12,580 bases of DNA from Nanobdellota archaeon (GTDB lineage Archaea; Nanobdellota; Nanobdellia; Pacearchaeales; GW2011-AR1). The stretch covers positions 1-12,580 of the forward strand of contig JAHILJ010000081.1 of the NCBI GenBank assembly GCA_018897135.1, in the 5' to 3' direction. The position numbers and the translations under genes are program-made. The notes beneath the pieces were generated by a model. That model saw only the letters and a list, made by a program, of their open reading frames with translations. It searched no databases and had not been told where the DNA came from. Positions 5,250 to 11,297 of the stretch are shown here, piece after piece (within the stretch, counting starts at the first letter, position 1; each line of letters opens with the position of its first letter).

Positions 5250-5321
5250 GGGAATTTAGCTCAGCGGGAGAGCACATGACTGAAGCTCATGGTGTCCGGG
5301 GTTCGACTCCCCGAATTCCCA
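5250..5321 (+). tRNA. tRNA-Phe (anticodon GAA)
   Basis: A full cloverleaf can be drawn. The acceptor is GGGAATT (5250-5256) with AATTCCC (5314-5320) and discriminator A at 5321. The D arm is GCTC/GAGC (5259-5262, 5270-5273). The anticodon arm is CATGA/TCATG with loop CTGAAGC (5280-5286), anticodon GAA. The T arm is CGGGG/CCCCG with loop TTCGACT (5302-5308). It is 72 nt, has no intron and no encoded CCA, and is followed by a T-run. Its last 13 bases plus the downstream T-run recur at 5411-5429. Confidence 0.97.
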
Positions 5322-5326
5322 TTTTT
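5308..5326 (+). repeat. 19-bp direct repeat, copy in tRNA-Phe 3' end
   Basis: TCCCCGAATTCCCATTTTT covers the last T-loop base, the 3' T-stem strand, the 3' acceptor strand and the T-run. It is identical to 5411-5429. This placement is what tRNA-targeting integrases use as an attachment site. Confidence 0.6.
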
Positions 5327-5377
5327 AGAAAAGGAGTCGGACAAATTGGTTTAAGAAACTTTCAAATTAGGAGATGG

Positions 5378-5404
5378 TGCGGAAGAAACTTTGGTTCTTC
5401 TGCG
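5378..5404 (+). other. Hairpin between the two tRNA-end repeats
   Basis: A stem of about 10 bp including two G-U pairs closes a 7-nt loop (ACTTTGG), with core arms GAAGAA (5382-5387) and TTCTTC (5395-5400). The sequence AAGAAACTTT also occurs twice here (5353-5362, 5383-5392). It could belong to a small RNA ending at the second T-run; no known class recognised. Confidence 0.4.
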
Positions 5405-5410
5405 TGAGAT

Positions 5411-5429
5411 TCCCCGAATTCCCATTTTT
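5411..5429 (+). repeat. 19-bp direct repeat, displaced copy of tRNA-Phe 3' end
   Basis: This is identical to 5308-5326 and lies 103 bp downstream. No matching 5' acceptor strand lies between the copies, so it is not a second tRNA. It is either an att-site remnant or a duplicated tRNA end. An 11-base partial match (AATTCCCATTT) also occurs at 6040-6050. Confidence 0.6.
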
Positions 5430-5432
5430 TAT

Positions 5433-5472
5433 AATAAGATGAATTATCACTCGCTTCACTCGTGTATCTTAT
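5433..5472 (+). repeat. Inverted repeat with palindromic core
   Basis: The arms are ATAAGAT (5433-5439) and ATCTTAT (5466-5472). They enclose CACTCGCTTCACTCGTG, which is itself nearly palindromic. Function unknown; it may form a hairpin in RNA or DNA. Confidence 0.4.
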
Positions 5473-5554
5473 AAAAATCGACTTCGTCAAATTGTCGGAT
5501 TAAAAATATTAATGCGAAAATTCAAACGCAAGTGGAATTTGAGCAAATCAATCG

Positions 5555-5572
5555 TGAGCGTTAGCGAACAAA
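5555..5572 (+). repeat. Degenerate palindrome, family copy 4
   Basis: The element reads TGAGC-GTTA-GCGAAC-AAA, the same outline as the copies at 664, 4661 and 4807. Confidence 0.35.
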
Positions 5573-5589
5573 CCTTTAAATTGGAAAAA

Positions 5590-5934
5590 TTAGTTCTCTT
5601 TATATAAACTAAATTCAAAAGAAGATGTTGGTAAAATTTCAGTAGATTCTACAAGAACTCGACTAATACATGCAGTTGTTACATTTCTTTTCAATGCTCG
5701 TGAGGCAATAATATTATAAGCTCTTTGTTTTACATTTCCAATCCCCCCACCATAAGAAAGAGTTCTAAAAATTCCCAAAATTCCTGTTTGAATATTTAAT
5801 GTACCCTCTCCAATTTTTTCTCCCAAATCTCTATCTTTTGCATCATCTCTTGAACAAATATCTACGCCTTTAACTCTTCTAGGTTCAGGAATCTGACATC
5901 CTACAAACAACCTCTCTGAATAAACCTTTTCCAT
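5590..5934 (-). CDS. Orphan hypothetical protein, 114 aa
   Basis: I do not recognise this protein. It looks soluble. The N-terminal half is polar and Asp/Arg rich (GVDICSRDDAKDRDLGEK at 23-40). The centre has a Gly-rich stretch, SYGGGIGN at 60-67, preceded by GTLNIQTGILGIFRTL. The C-terminal half (68-100) looks like helix then strand. Cysteines are at 13, 27 and 89. The ATG at 5934 is supported by a TTTAAAA box centred about 26 bp upstream on the minus strand. It is divergent from the envelope genes at 6098 and lies between the displaced tRNA-Phe end at 5411 and a partial third match at 6040, so it could be cargo of a decayed insertion. No integrase is present. It has no long hydrophobic or low-complexity run. 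Confidence 0.65.
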   Translation of the reverse strand: MEKVYSERLFVGCQIPEPRRVKGVDICSRDDAKDRDLGEKIGEGTLNIQTGILGIFRTLSYGGGIGNVKQRAYNIIASRALKRNVTTACISRVLVESTEILPTSSFEFSLYKEN

Positions 5935-5956
5935 ATGTTTCTCTATGGTTGGCTTT

Positions 5957-5964
5957 TTTTAAAC
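5957..5964 (-). promoter_or_regulatory. TATA box of the 114-aa orphan gene
   Basis: GTTTAAAA on the minus strand is centred about 26 bp before the ATG at 5934, fitting a leaderless transcript. Confidence 0.5.
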
Positions 5965-6070
5965 TTTTCGTATTACCAAACTTTTTTGAAAATCTCTTAG
6001 TATCCCTCTAAACCTCATGCTTCTGGAAATTTTCCCAAAAATTCCCATTTCAAAAAGAATTAAAAACTTT

Positions 6071-6078
6071 TATAAATA
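6071..6078 (+). promoter_or_regulatory. TATA box of the envelope unit
   Basis: TATAAATA, preceded by AAAACTTT, is centred about 24 bp before the ATG at 6098. It is one of the best TATA matches in the window. Confidence 0.6.
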
Positions 6079-6097
6079 AGGTTTAATTAAATTAAAC

Positions 6098-6337
6098 ATG
6101 GCAGAAAAAGGGGTAAGTTATATTCTTGGAATTGTTAGTTTAGTTTTAGCTTTCTTTGTTCCTTTAGCAGGTGTTACTTTAGGAATTGTCGGACTTGTTC
6201 AAAACAAAAAAGAAAAAGGAGACTTTGCAAAAAAAGCAAAAAAACTTAATGTTCTTGGAATTATCGTCGGAGCACTTTTATATATTACTTCAATTTTATT
6301 ATTAATCTTTTCACAAGGGCTATCTAATTTAATTTAA
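6098..6337 (+). CDS. Small DUF4190-like membrane protein, 79 aa
   Basis: Two hydrophobic segments (about residues 7-31 and 51-72) flank a Lys-rich loop (NKKEKGDFAKKAKKLN at 36-51). The pattern 'LGIVSLVLAFFVPLAGVTLGIVGL' followed by a charged link and a second 'LGIIVGALLYI' helix is that of DUF4190-type proteins, small two-helix membrane proteins of unknown function. The start is set by a TATA box about 24 bp upstream. Its stop is separated by one base from the ATG of the pilin-like gene, so both are on one transcript. Its job may be linked to the surface protein, as a membrane partner or stabiliser; this is inferred from position only. Confidence 0.8.
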   Translation: MAEKGVSYILGIVSLVLAFFVPLAGVTLGIVGLVQNKKEKGDFAKKAKKLNVLGIIVGALLYITSILLLIFSQGLSNLI

Positions 6338-6338
6338 A

Positions 6339-6878
6339 ATGAAAAACAAAAAAGCTGCAATGGAGATGAGCGTCGGAACAATCGTAACAATTGTTTTACT
6401 AATGAGCGTTCTTGTTTTGGGAATAGTTCTTACAAAAAGTATTTTCGAAAGTTCAAAAGGAGCAATTGATATGACAGATCAACAACTTCAAGCTGAAATT
6501 TCAAAATTGTTTGCAGAAGAAAAAGATTTAGTTATTTATCCTACTTCTGGAAAAATTACTATTAAAGTTGGAGAAAGAGATCAAATTGTTGTTGGAATTA
6601 GAAATAATGCTGATTCTGCAGATGTTTCAACAGAATTTACATACGAAGTTTTAGTAAGTGGGAATGATTGTGGATTAAATAAAGAAGAAGTTGAAAATTG
6701 GATAAGTATAAAACCAGAAGAAACAATTTCAATACCTATTGGGGGATTTGAAAAAAGTAGGATTAATTTTAAAATCCCAGAAGGAACTCCAAATTGTTTA
6801 GGTGAATTTAGAGTTACTGTTAAAAGAGGTAGTAAAATATATGACTCAGAATTATTTAGTGTTGAAGTTAAAGCTTAA
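6339..6878 (+). CDS. Pilin-like secreted protein with class III signal peptide, 179 aa
   Basis: The N-terminus KNKKAAMEMSVGTIVTIVLL (2-21) followed by a hydrophobic run to about residue 31 has the form of an archaeal type IV prepilin/archaellin signal: a short basic segment, a cleavage region around the KKAA..E site, then the helix that serves as filament core. Residues 35-62 are a polar helix. Residues 64-179 look like a beta-rich Ig-type domain (KITIKVGERDQIVVGIRNN, then ETISIPIGGFEKSRINFKIP). Cys111 and Cys153 could form a disulfide outside the cell. Related proteins with the 'AMEMSVGTIVTIVLL' start recur in DPANN archaea, but whether they assemble into pili is unknown. No pilin ATPase or prepilin peptidase is in the window. 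It is the last gene of its unit. Confidence 0.82.
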   Translation: MKNKKAAMEMSVGTIVTIVLLMSVLVLGIVLTKSIFESSKGAIDMTDQQLQAEISKLFAEEKDLVIYPTSGKITIKVGERDQIVVGIRNNADSADVSTEFTYEVLVSGNDCGLNKEEVENWISIKPEETISIPIGGFEKSRINFKIPEGTPNCLGEFRVTVKRGSKIYDSELFSVEVKA

Positions 6879-6885
6879 ACCCTAG

Positions 6886-6894
6886 TTTTTTAAA
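6886..6894 (+). promoter_or_regulatory. TATA box of the cysS-RuBisCO operon
   Basis: TTTTTAAAT is centred 26 bp before the ATG at 6916. I see no other convincing promoter inside the following 3.9-kb unit, where every junction overlaps. Confidence 0.55.
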
Positions 6895-6915
6895 TTACAC
6901 TTTCTTAAACTAACC

Positions 6916-8286
6916 ATGCCATTGAAAATCTATAATACCTTAACAAGAAAAAAAGAAATCTTTAAACCTTTGAAAAAAAGGCGTGTTGGATTGTACACCT
7001 GCGGTCCGACAGTTTATTGGTATCAACATATTGGAAATTTAAGAACATATATTTTTGCAGATATTTTGAAAAGAACTCTGGAATTTAATAATTACAAAGT
7101 TAAACAAATTATGAATGTTACAGATGTGGGGCATTTAACTTCTGATGCAGACGAAGGTGAAGACAAAATGGAAAAAGCTGCTGCAAAAGAAGGGAAAAAA
7201 GCAAAAGATATTGCAAATTATTATTTGAAAATTTTTAAGCAAGATTTTAAGAAGCTAAATATTTCTGAACCAGATGTTTGGTGCAAAGCAACAGAACATA
7301 TTAAAGAACAAATTGAATTAGTTAAAATTTTAGAAAAAAAAGGTTTTACATACAAAACCTCTGATGGAATTTATTTTGATACTTCTAAATTAAAAGATTA
7401 TGGAAAACTTGCTAAATTAAATATCAAGGGTTTGCAAGAAGGTAAGCGGGTTAAAGTTGGCGAAAAGAAAAACAAGACAGATTTTGCACTTTGGAAATTT
7501 TCTGAAAAACTTGGAGTTCGGCAACAAGAATGGGATTCTCCTTGGGGGGTTGGTTTTCCTGGATGGCATATTGAATGTTCTGCAATGTCTTCAAAATATT
7601 TAGGAAAACAATTTGATATTCACACAGGAGGAATAGACCATATTCCTATTCATCACACAAACGAGATTGCTCAAAGCGAATCTGCTTTTAGAAAAAAACC
7701 TTGGGTGAAATATTGGATGCACGGAGCTTTTTTAACAAATAAAAAAGGGGACAAAATAAGCAAAAGCAAAGGCGGGCTTTACACTATAAGTGAATTAGAA
7801 AAAGAAAAATTTGAACCTTTAATTTATAGATATTTTTGTTTAACAACTCATTATAGAAAACAACTTATTTTTTCCTTAGAAAATTTAGAAACTGCAAAAA
7901 ATTCATACTCTCGTTTAAAAAATTTAATTTCAGAAATAAAAGATTGTGGGAAAATTAATAAAAAATATTTGAAAGAATTTGAAAAAGCAATGAATGGTGA
8001 TTTGAATACACCAAATGCTTTGCAAGTTTTATGGAAATTAGTTCGGGATAAAAAAGCTGAAGGAAAAATTAAAACAATTGAAAAAATGGACGAGGTTTTT
8101 GGTTTGAAACTTTTAGAAAAAGAAAAGGTTGAAGTTCCTGTGGAAATTAAAAAACTTGTTGAAGAAAGAAATTCTGCTCGAAAAAATAAAGATTGGAAAA
8201 AAGCGGATGAGATTCGGGAAAAGATTAATAAGCTAGGTTATATTCTTGAAGATACAAAAGAAGGAAGTGAGGTTAAGAAAAAATGA
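6916..8286 (+). CDS. cysS: Cysteinyl-tRNA synthetase, 456 aa
   Basis: This class I aminoacyl-tRNA synthetase charges tRNA-Cys with cysteine in the cytoplasm. All family landmarks are visible. The zinc ligands are Cys29 (YTCGPTVY), Cys221 (GWHIECSAM), His246 and Glu250 (HHTNEIAQSES). The HIGH motif is HIGN at 38-41 and the KMSKS loop is KISKS at 280-284. The DIHTGGIDH signature is at 234-242. Length is normal (E. coli 461). The C-terminal DALR-like region is short and Lys-rich. The ATG is supported by a TATA box 26 bp upstream. It heads a five-gene operon and its last four bases (ATGA) overlap the start of the acetyltransferase. The presence of cysS suggests Cys-tRNA is made directly, not via SepRS/SepCysS. 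Confidence 0.98.
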   Translation: MPLKIYNTLTRKKEIFKPLKKRRVGLYTCGPTVYWYQHIGNLRTYIFADILKRTLEFNNYKVKQIMNVTDVGHLTSDADEGEDKMEKAAAKEGKKAKDIANYYLKIFKQDFKKLNISEPDVWCKATEHIKEQIELVKILEKKGFTYKTSDGIYFDTSKLKDYGKLAKLNIKGLQEGKRVKVGEKKNKTDFALWKFSEKLGVRQQEWDSPWGVGFPGWHIECSAMSSKYLGKQFDIHTGGIDHIPIHHTNEIAQSESAFRKKPWVKYWMHGAFLTNKKGDKISKSKGGLYTISELEKEKFEPLIYRYFCLTTHYRKQLIFSLENLETAKNSYSRLKNLISEIKDCGKINKKYLKEFEKAMNGDLNTPNALQVLWKLVRDKKAEGKIKTIEKMDEVFGLKLLEKEKVEVPVEIKKLVEERNSARKNKDWKKADEIREKINKLGYILEDTKEGSEVKKK

Positions 8287-8846
8287 AACTTGAAACAAAA
8301 AGATTAATTTTAAGAACTCCAAAAATAAGCGATTGGAAAGATATTGTTGAAGGAATTGGAAATTTAAAGGTTTCAAAAAACGTTTCTTCTGTTCCTTATC
8401 CTTATAAAAAAAAGGATGCATTAGATTGGATAAATAAACAAATAAAAGAATCTAAAAAGAAAAAAAAGAAAGGTTATTCTTTTGTTATAGAATTAAAATC
8501 TGAAAAAAAAATTATTGGAGGTTCTGGATTACATAAGTTAAATTTAGAAAATGGAACTGCTGAAACCGGTTCATGGATAGCAGAACCTTATTGGAGAAAA
8601 GGATTTGCGACTGAAGCCAAAATTGCAATTAATAATTTTGCATTTGATAAATTAAAACTAATAAGATTGGAGTCTCGTTCTTTTATTGATAATAAAGCTT
8701 CTAATCAAATGTCAAAAAAACTTGGATTAAAATTAGAAGGAACTTTAAGGCAATCTGAAAAATGTAAAGCTACAAGAAAAGTTCATGATGCTAATATTTG
8801 GGGAATTTTAAAAGAGGGGTGGAAGAAAAAACATAAAATAAAATGA
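8283..8846 (+). CDS. GNAT acetyltransferase, RimJ/RimL-like, 187 aa
   Basis: The N-terminus KLETKRLILRTPKISDW (2-18) is the classic opening of the RimJ/RimL (Acetyltransf_3) group of GNAT enzymes, which transfer acetyl from acetyl-CoA to protein N-termini or small amines. The acetyl-CoA pyrophosphate-binding motif is YWRKGFATEA at 103-112. It is followed by the helix AINNFAFDKLKLIRLES and the 'DNKASNQMSKKLGLKLEGTLRQ' segment (136 onward) that closes the fold. A Lys-rich insert lies at 56-64. Substrate unknown. It is coupled by ATGA overlaps on both sides, to cysS and to RuBisCO. GAGGT about 11 bases before its ATG may act as a weak ribosome site. Ribosomal-protein or antibiotic acetylation are alternatives. 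Confidence 0.92.
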   Translation: MKLETKRLILRTPKISDWKDIVEGIGNLKVSKNVSSVPYPYKKKDALDWINKQIKESKKKKKKGYSFVIELKSEKKIIGGSGLHKLNLENGTAETGSWIAEPYWRKGFATEAKIAINNFAFDKLKLIRLESRSFIDNKASNQMSKKLGLKLEGTLRQSEKCKATRKVHDANIWGILKEGWKKKHKIK

Positions 8847-10102
8847 CATTTATAGATTTAAAATACAAGCCAAAACGAACAGATGTGATTTGTCAATATC
8901 ATGTTGTTCCAGAAAATGGAAAAAGTTTGCGAGAAGTTGCAGACGCTGTTGCAGGTGAGAGCTCGATTGGGACGTGGACAGAAATAAAAACAATGGAAAA
9001 AGGAATTGGGCAAAAACTTGCTCCGAAAATTTTCTATATTGATTTTACAAATTCAAAAATAAGAATTGCATATCCAATTGAACTTTTTGAACTTGGAAAT
9101 CTTCCGGAAATTCTTTCAAGTATTGGCGGAAATATTTTTGGAATGAAATCTGTAAAAAAACTTTTCTGGGAAGATATTGATATTCCAAAGAAAATGTTGA
9201 AAAGTTTTAAAGGCCCACAATATGGAATCAAAGGAATTAGAAAAATGTTAAAAATAAAAAATCGGCCTTTAGTTGGAACAATTGTAAAACCAAAAGTTGG
9301 ATTAAGTGAAGCAAAGCACGCGAAAGTTGCATATGATGCTTGGTTAGGTGGTTGCGATATTGTGAAAGATGACGAAAATCTCACGAGCCAAAATTTTAAT
9401 GAATTTAAAAAAAGATTTATTTTAACAAATCGAATGCGAAAAATTGCAGAAAAGAAAACAGGGGACAAAAAGGCTTATTTAATTAATTGCACAGCAGAAA
9501 CTCAAGAAATGTTAAGAAGGATAAAATTTGTTGAAGAGCGAGGAGGAAATTATATTATGTTAGATATTTTAACTTTGGGTTGGGCTTGTTTACAAACTGC
9601 AAGAAATTTTACAAAGCTTCCAATTCATGCACATAGAGCTGGTCATGCAATGCTTGATAGAGATAAAAATTTTGGAATGAGCATGGAAATTATTGCACAA
9701 TTTGCAAGAATGGTTGGCGTCGATACATTGCATATTGGAACAGCTTATGGAAAAATGTCAGGAGGAAAAGATGAAATTTTGCATATTGAAAAAGAAATCG
9801 AATCTGATTCAACAGAAAAAACAAAACAATATTTGAACCAAAAATGGTTTGGAGTTAAGCCGGTTTTTGCTGTTGCTTCTGGAGGAGTTTATCCAAGTTT
9901 GGTTCCGAAGATTATAGAATTTATGGGAAACGACGTTGTTCTTCAAGCTGGTGGAGGAATTCATGGACATCCCTTAGGAACTGTGTCTGGAGCAAAAGCA
10001 ATGAGACAAGCTGTTGATGCTTCTTTGAAAAAAGTTTCTTTAAAAGAATATTCCAAAACCCATGAAGAACTGAAATTGGCGATTAAGAAATGGGGGCTGT
10101 GA
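8843..10102 (+). CDS. rbcL: Ribulose-1,5-bisphosphate carboxylase, form III (archaeal type), 419 aa
   Basis: RuBisCO large subunit; it fixes CO2 onto RuBP to give two 3-phosphoglycerates. In form III enzymes the RuBP comes from AMP/nucleoside breakdown, not from a Calvin cycle. Catalytic residues are all present (spinach equivalents in brackets): Glu39 (E60), Thr44-Trp45 (T65-W66), Asn97 (N123), Lys149 (K175) and Lys151 (K177) in GTIVKPKVGL, Lys175 (K201, carbamylated) with Asp177 and Glu178 in KDDE, and His264-Arg265 (H294-R295). His297 (H327), loop-6 Lys304 (K334) in GKMSGG, Ser346 (S379) and GGG at 370-372 complete the site. It is therefore not a RuBisCO-like protein. The length fits large-subunit-only form III; assignment to III-a, III-b or III-c needs a tree. 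AMP phosphorylase and ribose-1,5-bisphosphate isomerase are not in the window. It overlaps genes on both sides. Confidence 0.97.
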   Translation: MTFIDLKYKPKRTDVICQYHVVPENGKSLREVADAVAGESSIGTWTEIKTMEKGIGQKLAPKIFYIDFTNSKIRIAYPIELFELGNLPEILSSIGGNIFGMKSVKKLFWEDIDIPKKMLKSFKGPQYGIKGIRKMLKIKNRPLVGTIVKPKVGLSEAKHAKVAYDAWLGGCDIVKDDENLTSQNFNEFKKRFILTNRMRKIAEKKTGDKKAYLINCTAETQEMLRRIKFVEERGGNYIMLDILTLGWACLQTARNFTKLPIHAHRAGHAMLDRDKNFGMSMEIIAQFARMVGVDTLHIGTAYGKMSGGKDEILHIEKEIESDSTEKTKQYLNQKWFGVKPVFAVASGGVYPSLVPKIIEFMGNDVVLQAGGGIHGHPLGTVSGAKAMRQAVDASLKKVSLKEYSKTHEELKLAIKKWGL

Positions 10103-10350
10103 TGAAAAACAAATTTAAAAAATCTGCAAAAGAATTTAAAGAAGAATTTAAAAAATCAATAAACACAGGAATTGTGGCTGCATTTGGTTTTTTAATTGCA
10201 CTTGTATGGAGAGATTTAATCACAGAAGTTTTAAATAAAATTTCTTCCAATTCTCTTGTGCAGGGAAAATTAATTGCTGCAATTATAATAACTTTAATCT
10301 GTGCTTTTGGGATTTATATTTCTAGTAAAATATTTTCCCCTAAAAAATGA
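10102..10350 (+). CDS. DUF5654-like small membrane protein, 82 aa
   Basis: A basic amphipathic N-terminus (KNKFKKSAKEFKEEFKKS) leads into a hydrophobic segment with GIVAAFGFLIALVWRDLITEVL, a polar loop, and a second hydrophobic segment, KLIAAIIITLICAFGIYISSKIF. The 'AAFGF..AL.W.D.I' pattern followed by a C-terminal helix is that of DUF5654, a small archaeal family of unknown function. I place the start at the ATG at 10102, which shares its A with the RuBisCO stop (TGATG), rather than at an ATG 12 bases upstream inside rbcL. The stop overlaps the Nudix start (ATGA). It is in the RuBisCO operon but nothing shows a metabolic role. Confidence 0.8.
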   Translation: MKNKFKKSAKEFKEEFKKSINTGIVAAFGFLIALVWRDLITEVLNKISSNSLVQGKLIAAIIITLICAFGIYISSKIFSPKK

Positions 10351-10817
10351 AATACCGTCAGGGCGTTTTCTTTGTTGTTTATTTTAAGAAAAATGAAAAA
10401 ATAAAATATTTAATTTTGAAAAGAAACCTTCATTGGAAAGGGTGGGAATTCCCAAAAGGAGGTTTTGAAAAAGGTGAAAAAATTTTAGATGTTGTGAAAA
10501 GAGAACTAAAAGAAGAAACAGGATTAGATGCCTTGAACATAAAAAAGTTTAATTTTTCTGGGAAATATAAATATGAGAAAAAATATGCAGACAGGAAAGG
10601 ATTGCTTGGTCAAACATTTGAAGCACTTTACGCGATTGAAGTGAAAAAAGCAAAAGTGGTTTTGGATAAAAAAGAACATTCAGAATTTGCTTGGAAAAAG
10701 TTTAATCGTGCTTTTAAAAAATTAACTTGGAAAAATCAAAAGAAATGTTTGAAGATTATTGATGGGTGGTTGAATAACATAGGGGATAAAAGAAGTTTTG
10801 CCAGATTTCTTCGCTAA
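10347..10817 (+). CDS. Nudix hydrolase, Ap4A-hydrolase-like, 156 aa
   Basis: A complete Nudix box lies at residues 38-60. It matches GX5EX7REUXEEXGU, with catalytic REL-KEE-TGL at 52-60 (Arg52, Glu53, Glu56, Glu57), so the metal-binding site is intact. The preceding HWKGWEFPKGG (29-39) is typical of bis(5'-nucleosyl)-tetraphosphatases, which split Ap4A into ATP and AMP. Other nucleoside diphosphate-linked substrates are possible. The C-terminus is basic (KKCLKIIDGWLNN..RSFARFLR). It is last in the operon, starting within the ATGA overlap with the DUF5654-like gene. If it releases AMP it could feed the pathway that supplies RuBP to the RuBisCO two genes upstream; that is inference. Its stop codon lies in the left arm of an inverted repeat. 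Confidence 0.93.
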   Translation: MKYRQGVFFVVYFKKNEKIKYLILKRNLHWKGWEFPKGGFEKGEKILDVVKRELKEETGLDALNIKKFNFSGKYKYEKKYADRKGLLGQTFEALYAIEVKKAKVVLDKKEHSEFAWKKFNRAFKKLTWKNQKKCLKIIDGWLNNIGDKRSFARFLR

Positions 10818-10852
10818 AAAATAGTTAATAGAATAATAATCTATTAGCGAAG
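10809..10852 (+). repeat. Inverted repeat at the end of the RuBisCO operon
   Basis: The arms are CTTCGCTAA (10809-10817, including the Nudix stop codon) and TTAGCGAAG (10844-10852). An alternative inner stem is TAATAG (10826-10831) with CTATTA (10841-10846). No long T-run follows, so it may stabilise the 3' end or aid termination. A second hairpin, GAGCC (10852-10856) with GGCTC (10869-10873), follows at once. Confidence 0.5.
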
Positions 10853-10906
10853 AGCCTTGACAGAGTCTGGCTCGTAGTAATCAATCCTGTGAATTTATGA
10901 ACACAA

Positions 10907-10915
10907 TTATTAAAA
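10907..10915 (+). promoter_or_regulatory. TATA box of the NFACT-R gene
   Basis: TTATTAAAA is centred about 27 bp before the ATG at 10938, fitting a leaderless transcript. Confidence 0.5.
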
Positions 10916-10937
10916 ACAACTTTTCCTTAAATTAATA

Positions 10938-11297
10938 ATGAAATTTAGAGAACATAAAACAAAATCAGGCACTTTGATTCTTGCTGGAAAAAGTGCAGAG
11001 AATAATGAAGAATTAATTAAGCAGGTTCAACCAAATGAAGATGTTTTTCATACTGCGATGCCAGGAAGCCCTTTTGTAAACATAAAAGGAAAAGCAAAAT
11101 TCGGTGATAGAAAACAAGCTGCGATTTTTTGTGCAAAACATAGTCAAGATTGGAGGGACAAAAAATCAGATGTTATTGTTCATAAATTTAAAGGAAAAAA
11201 TATATTCAAAGACAAAAAAATGAAAACAGGAACTTTTGGAATTAAGAAGTTCAAAAAAATTAAAATTAAAAAAAGTGAGATTGAAAAGTTAAATTAA
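10938..11297 (+). CDS. Stand-alone NFACT-R (DUF814) domain protein, 119 aa
   Basis: The whole protein corresponds to the NFACT-R RNA-binding domain normally found near the middle or C-terminus of RqcH/Rqc2/NEMF-type proteins, which rescue stalled large ribosomal subunits. Recognisable pieces are FREHKTKSGTLILAGKSAEN (3-22; family '..SG..ilvGr.a..N'), DVFHTAMPGSPFVNIK (35-50; the 'D.wFH....GSP.v' core), KQAAIFCAKHSQDWR (59-73), DVIVHKFKGKNIFK (78-91) and MKTGTFGI (95-102). A Lys-rich tail follows. The NFACT-N, HhH and coiled-coil parts of full RqcH are absent, and its own promoter shows it is not a broken fragment of a longer frame. It likely binds RNA, perhaps on ribosomes; the exact role is unknown. 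Its stop overlaps the stop of the convergent gene in TTAA. Confidence 0.88.
   Translation: MKFREHKTKSGTLILAGKSAENNEELIKQVQPNEDVFHTAMPGSPFVNIKGKAKFGDRKQAAIFCAKHSQDWRDKKSDVIVHKFKGKNIFKDKKMKTGTFGIKKFKKIKIKKSEIEKLN

Noticed and set aside
5371..5429. Second tRNA ending at 5423
   Set aside because: There is no 5' acceptor strand, D arm or T-stem partner, and the hairpin loop lacks U33. Only the 3' end of tRNA-Phe is duplicated.
8233..8421. 62-codon minus-strand frame over the cysS/GNAT junction
   Set aside because: It is antisense to two clear genes and Phe/Leu rich because of the Lys codons on the other strand.
9034..9468. 144-codon minus-strand frame
   Set aside because: It is antisense to catalytic parts of RuBisCO; the plus-strand gene is certain.
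10090..10101. Upstream ATG for the DUF5654-like gene
   Set aside because: The ATG at 10102 gives the TGATG overlap typical of this operon, and the homologous basic N-terminus starts there.
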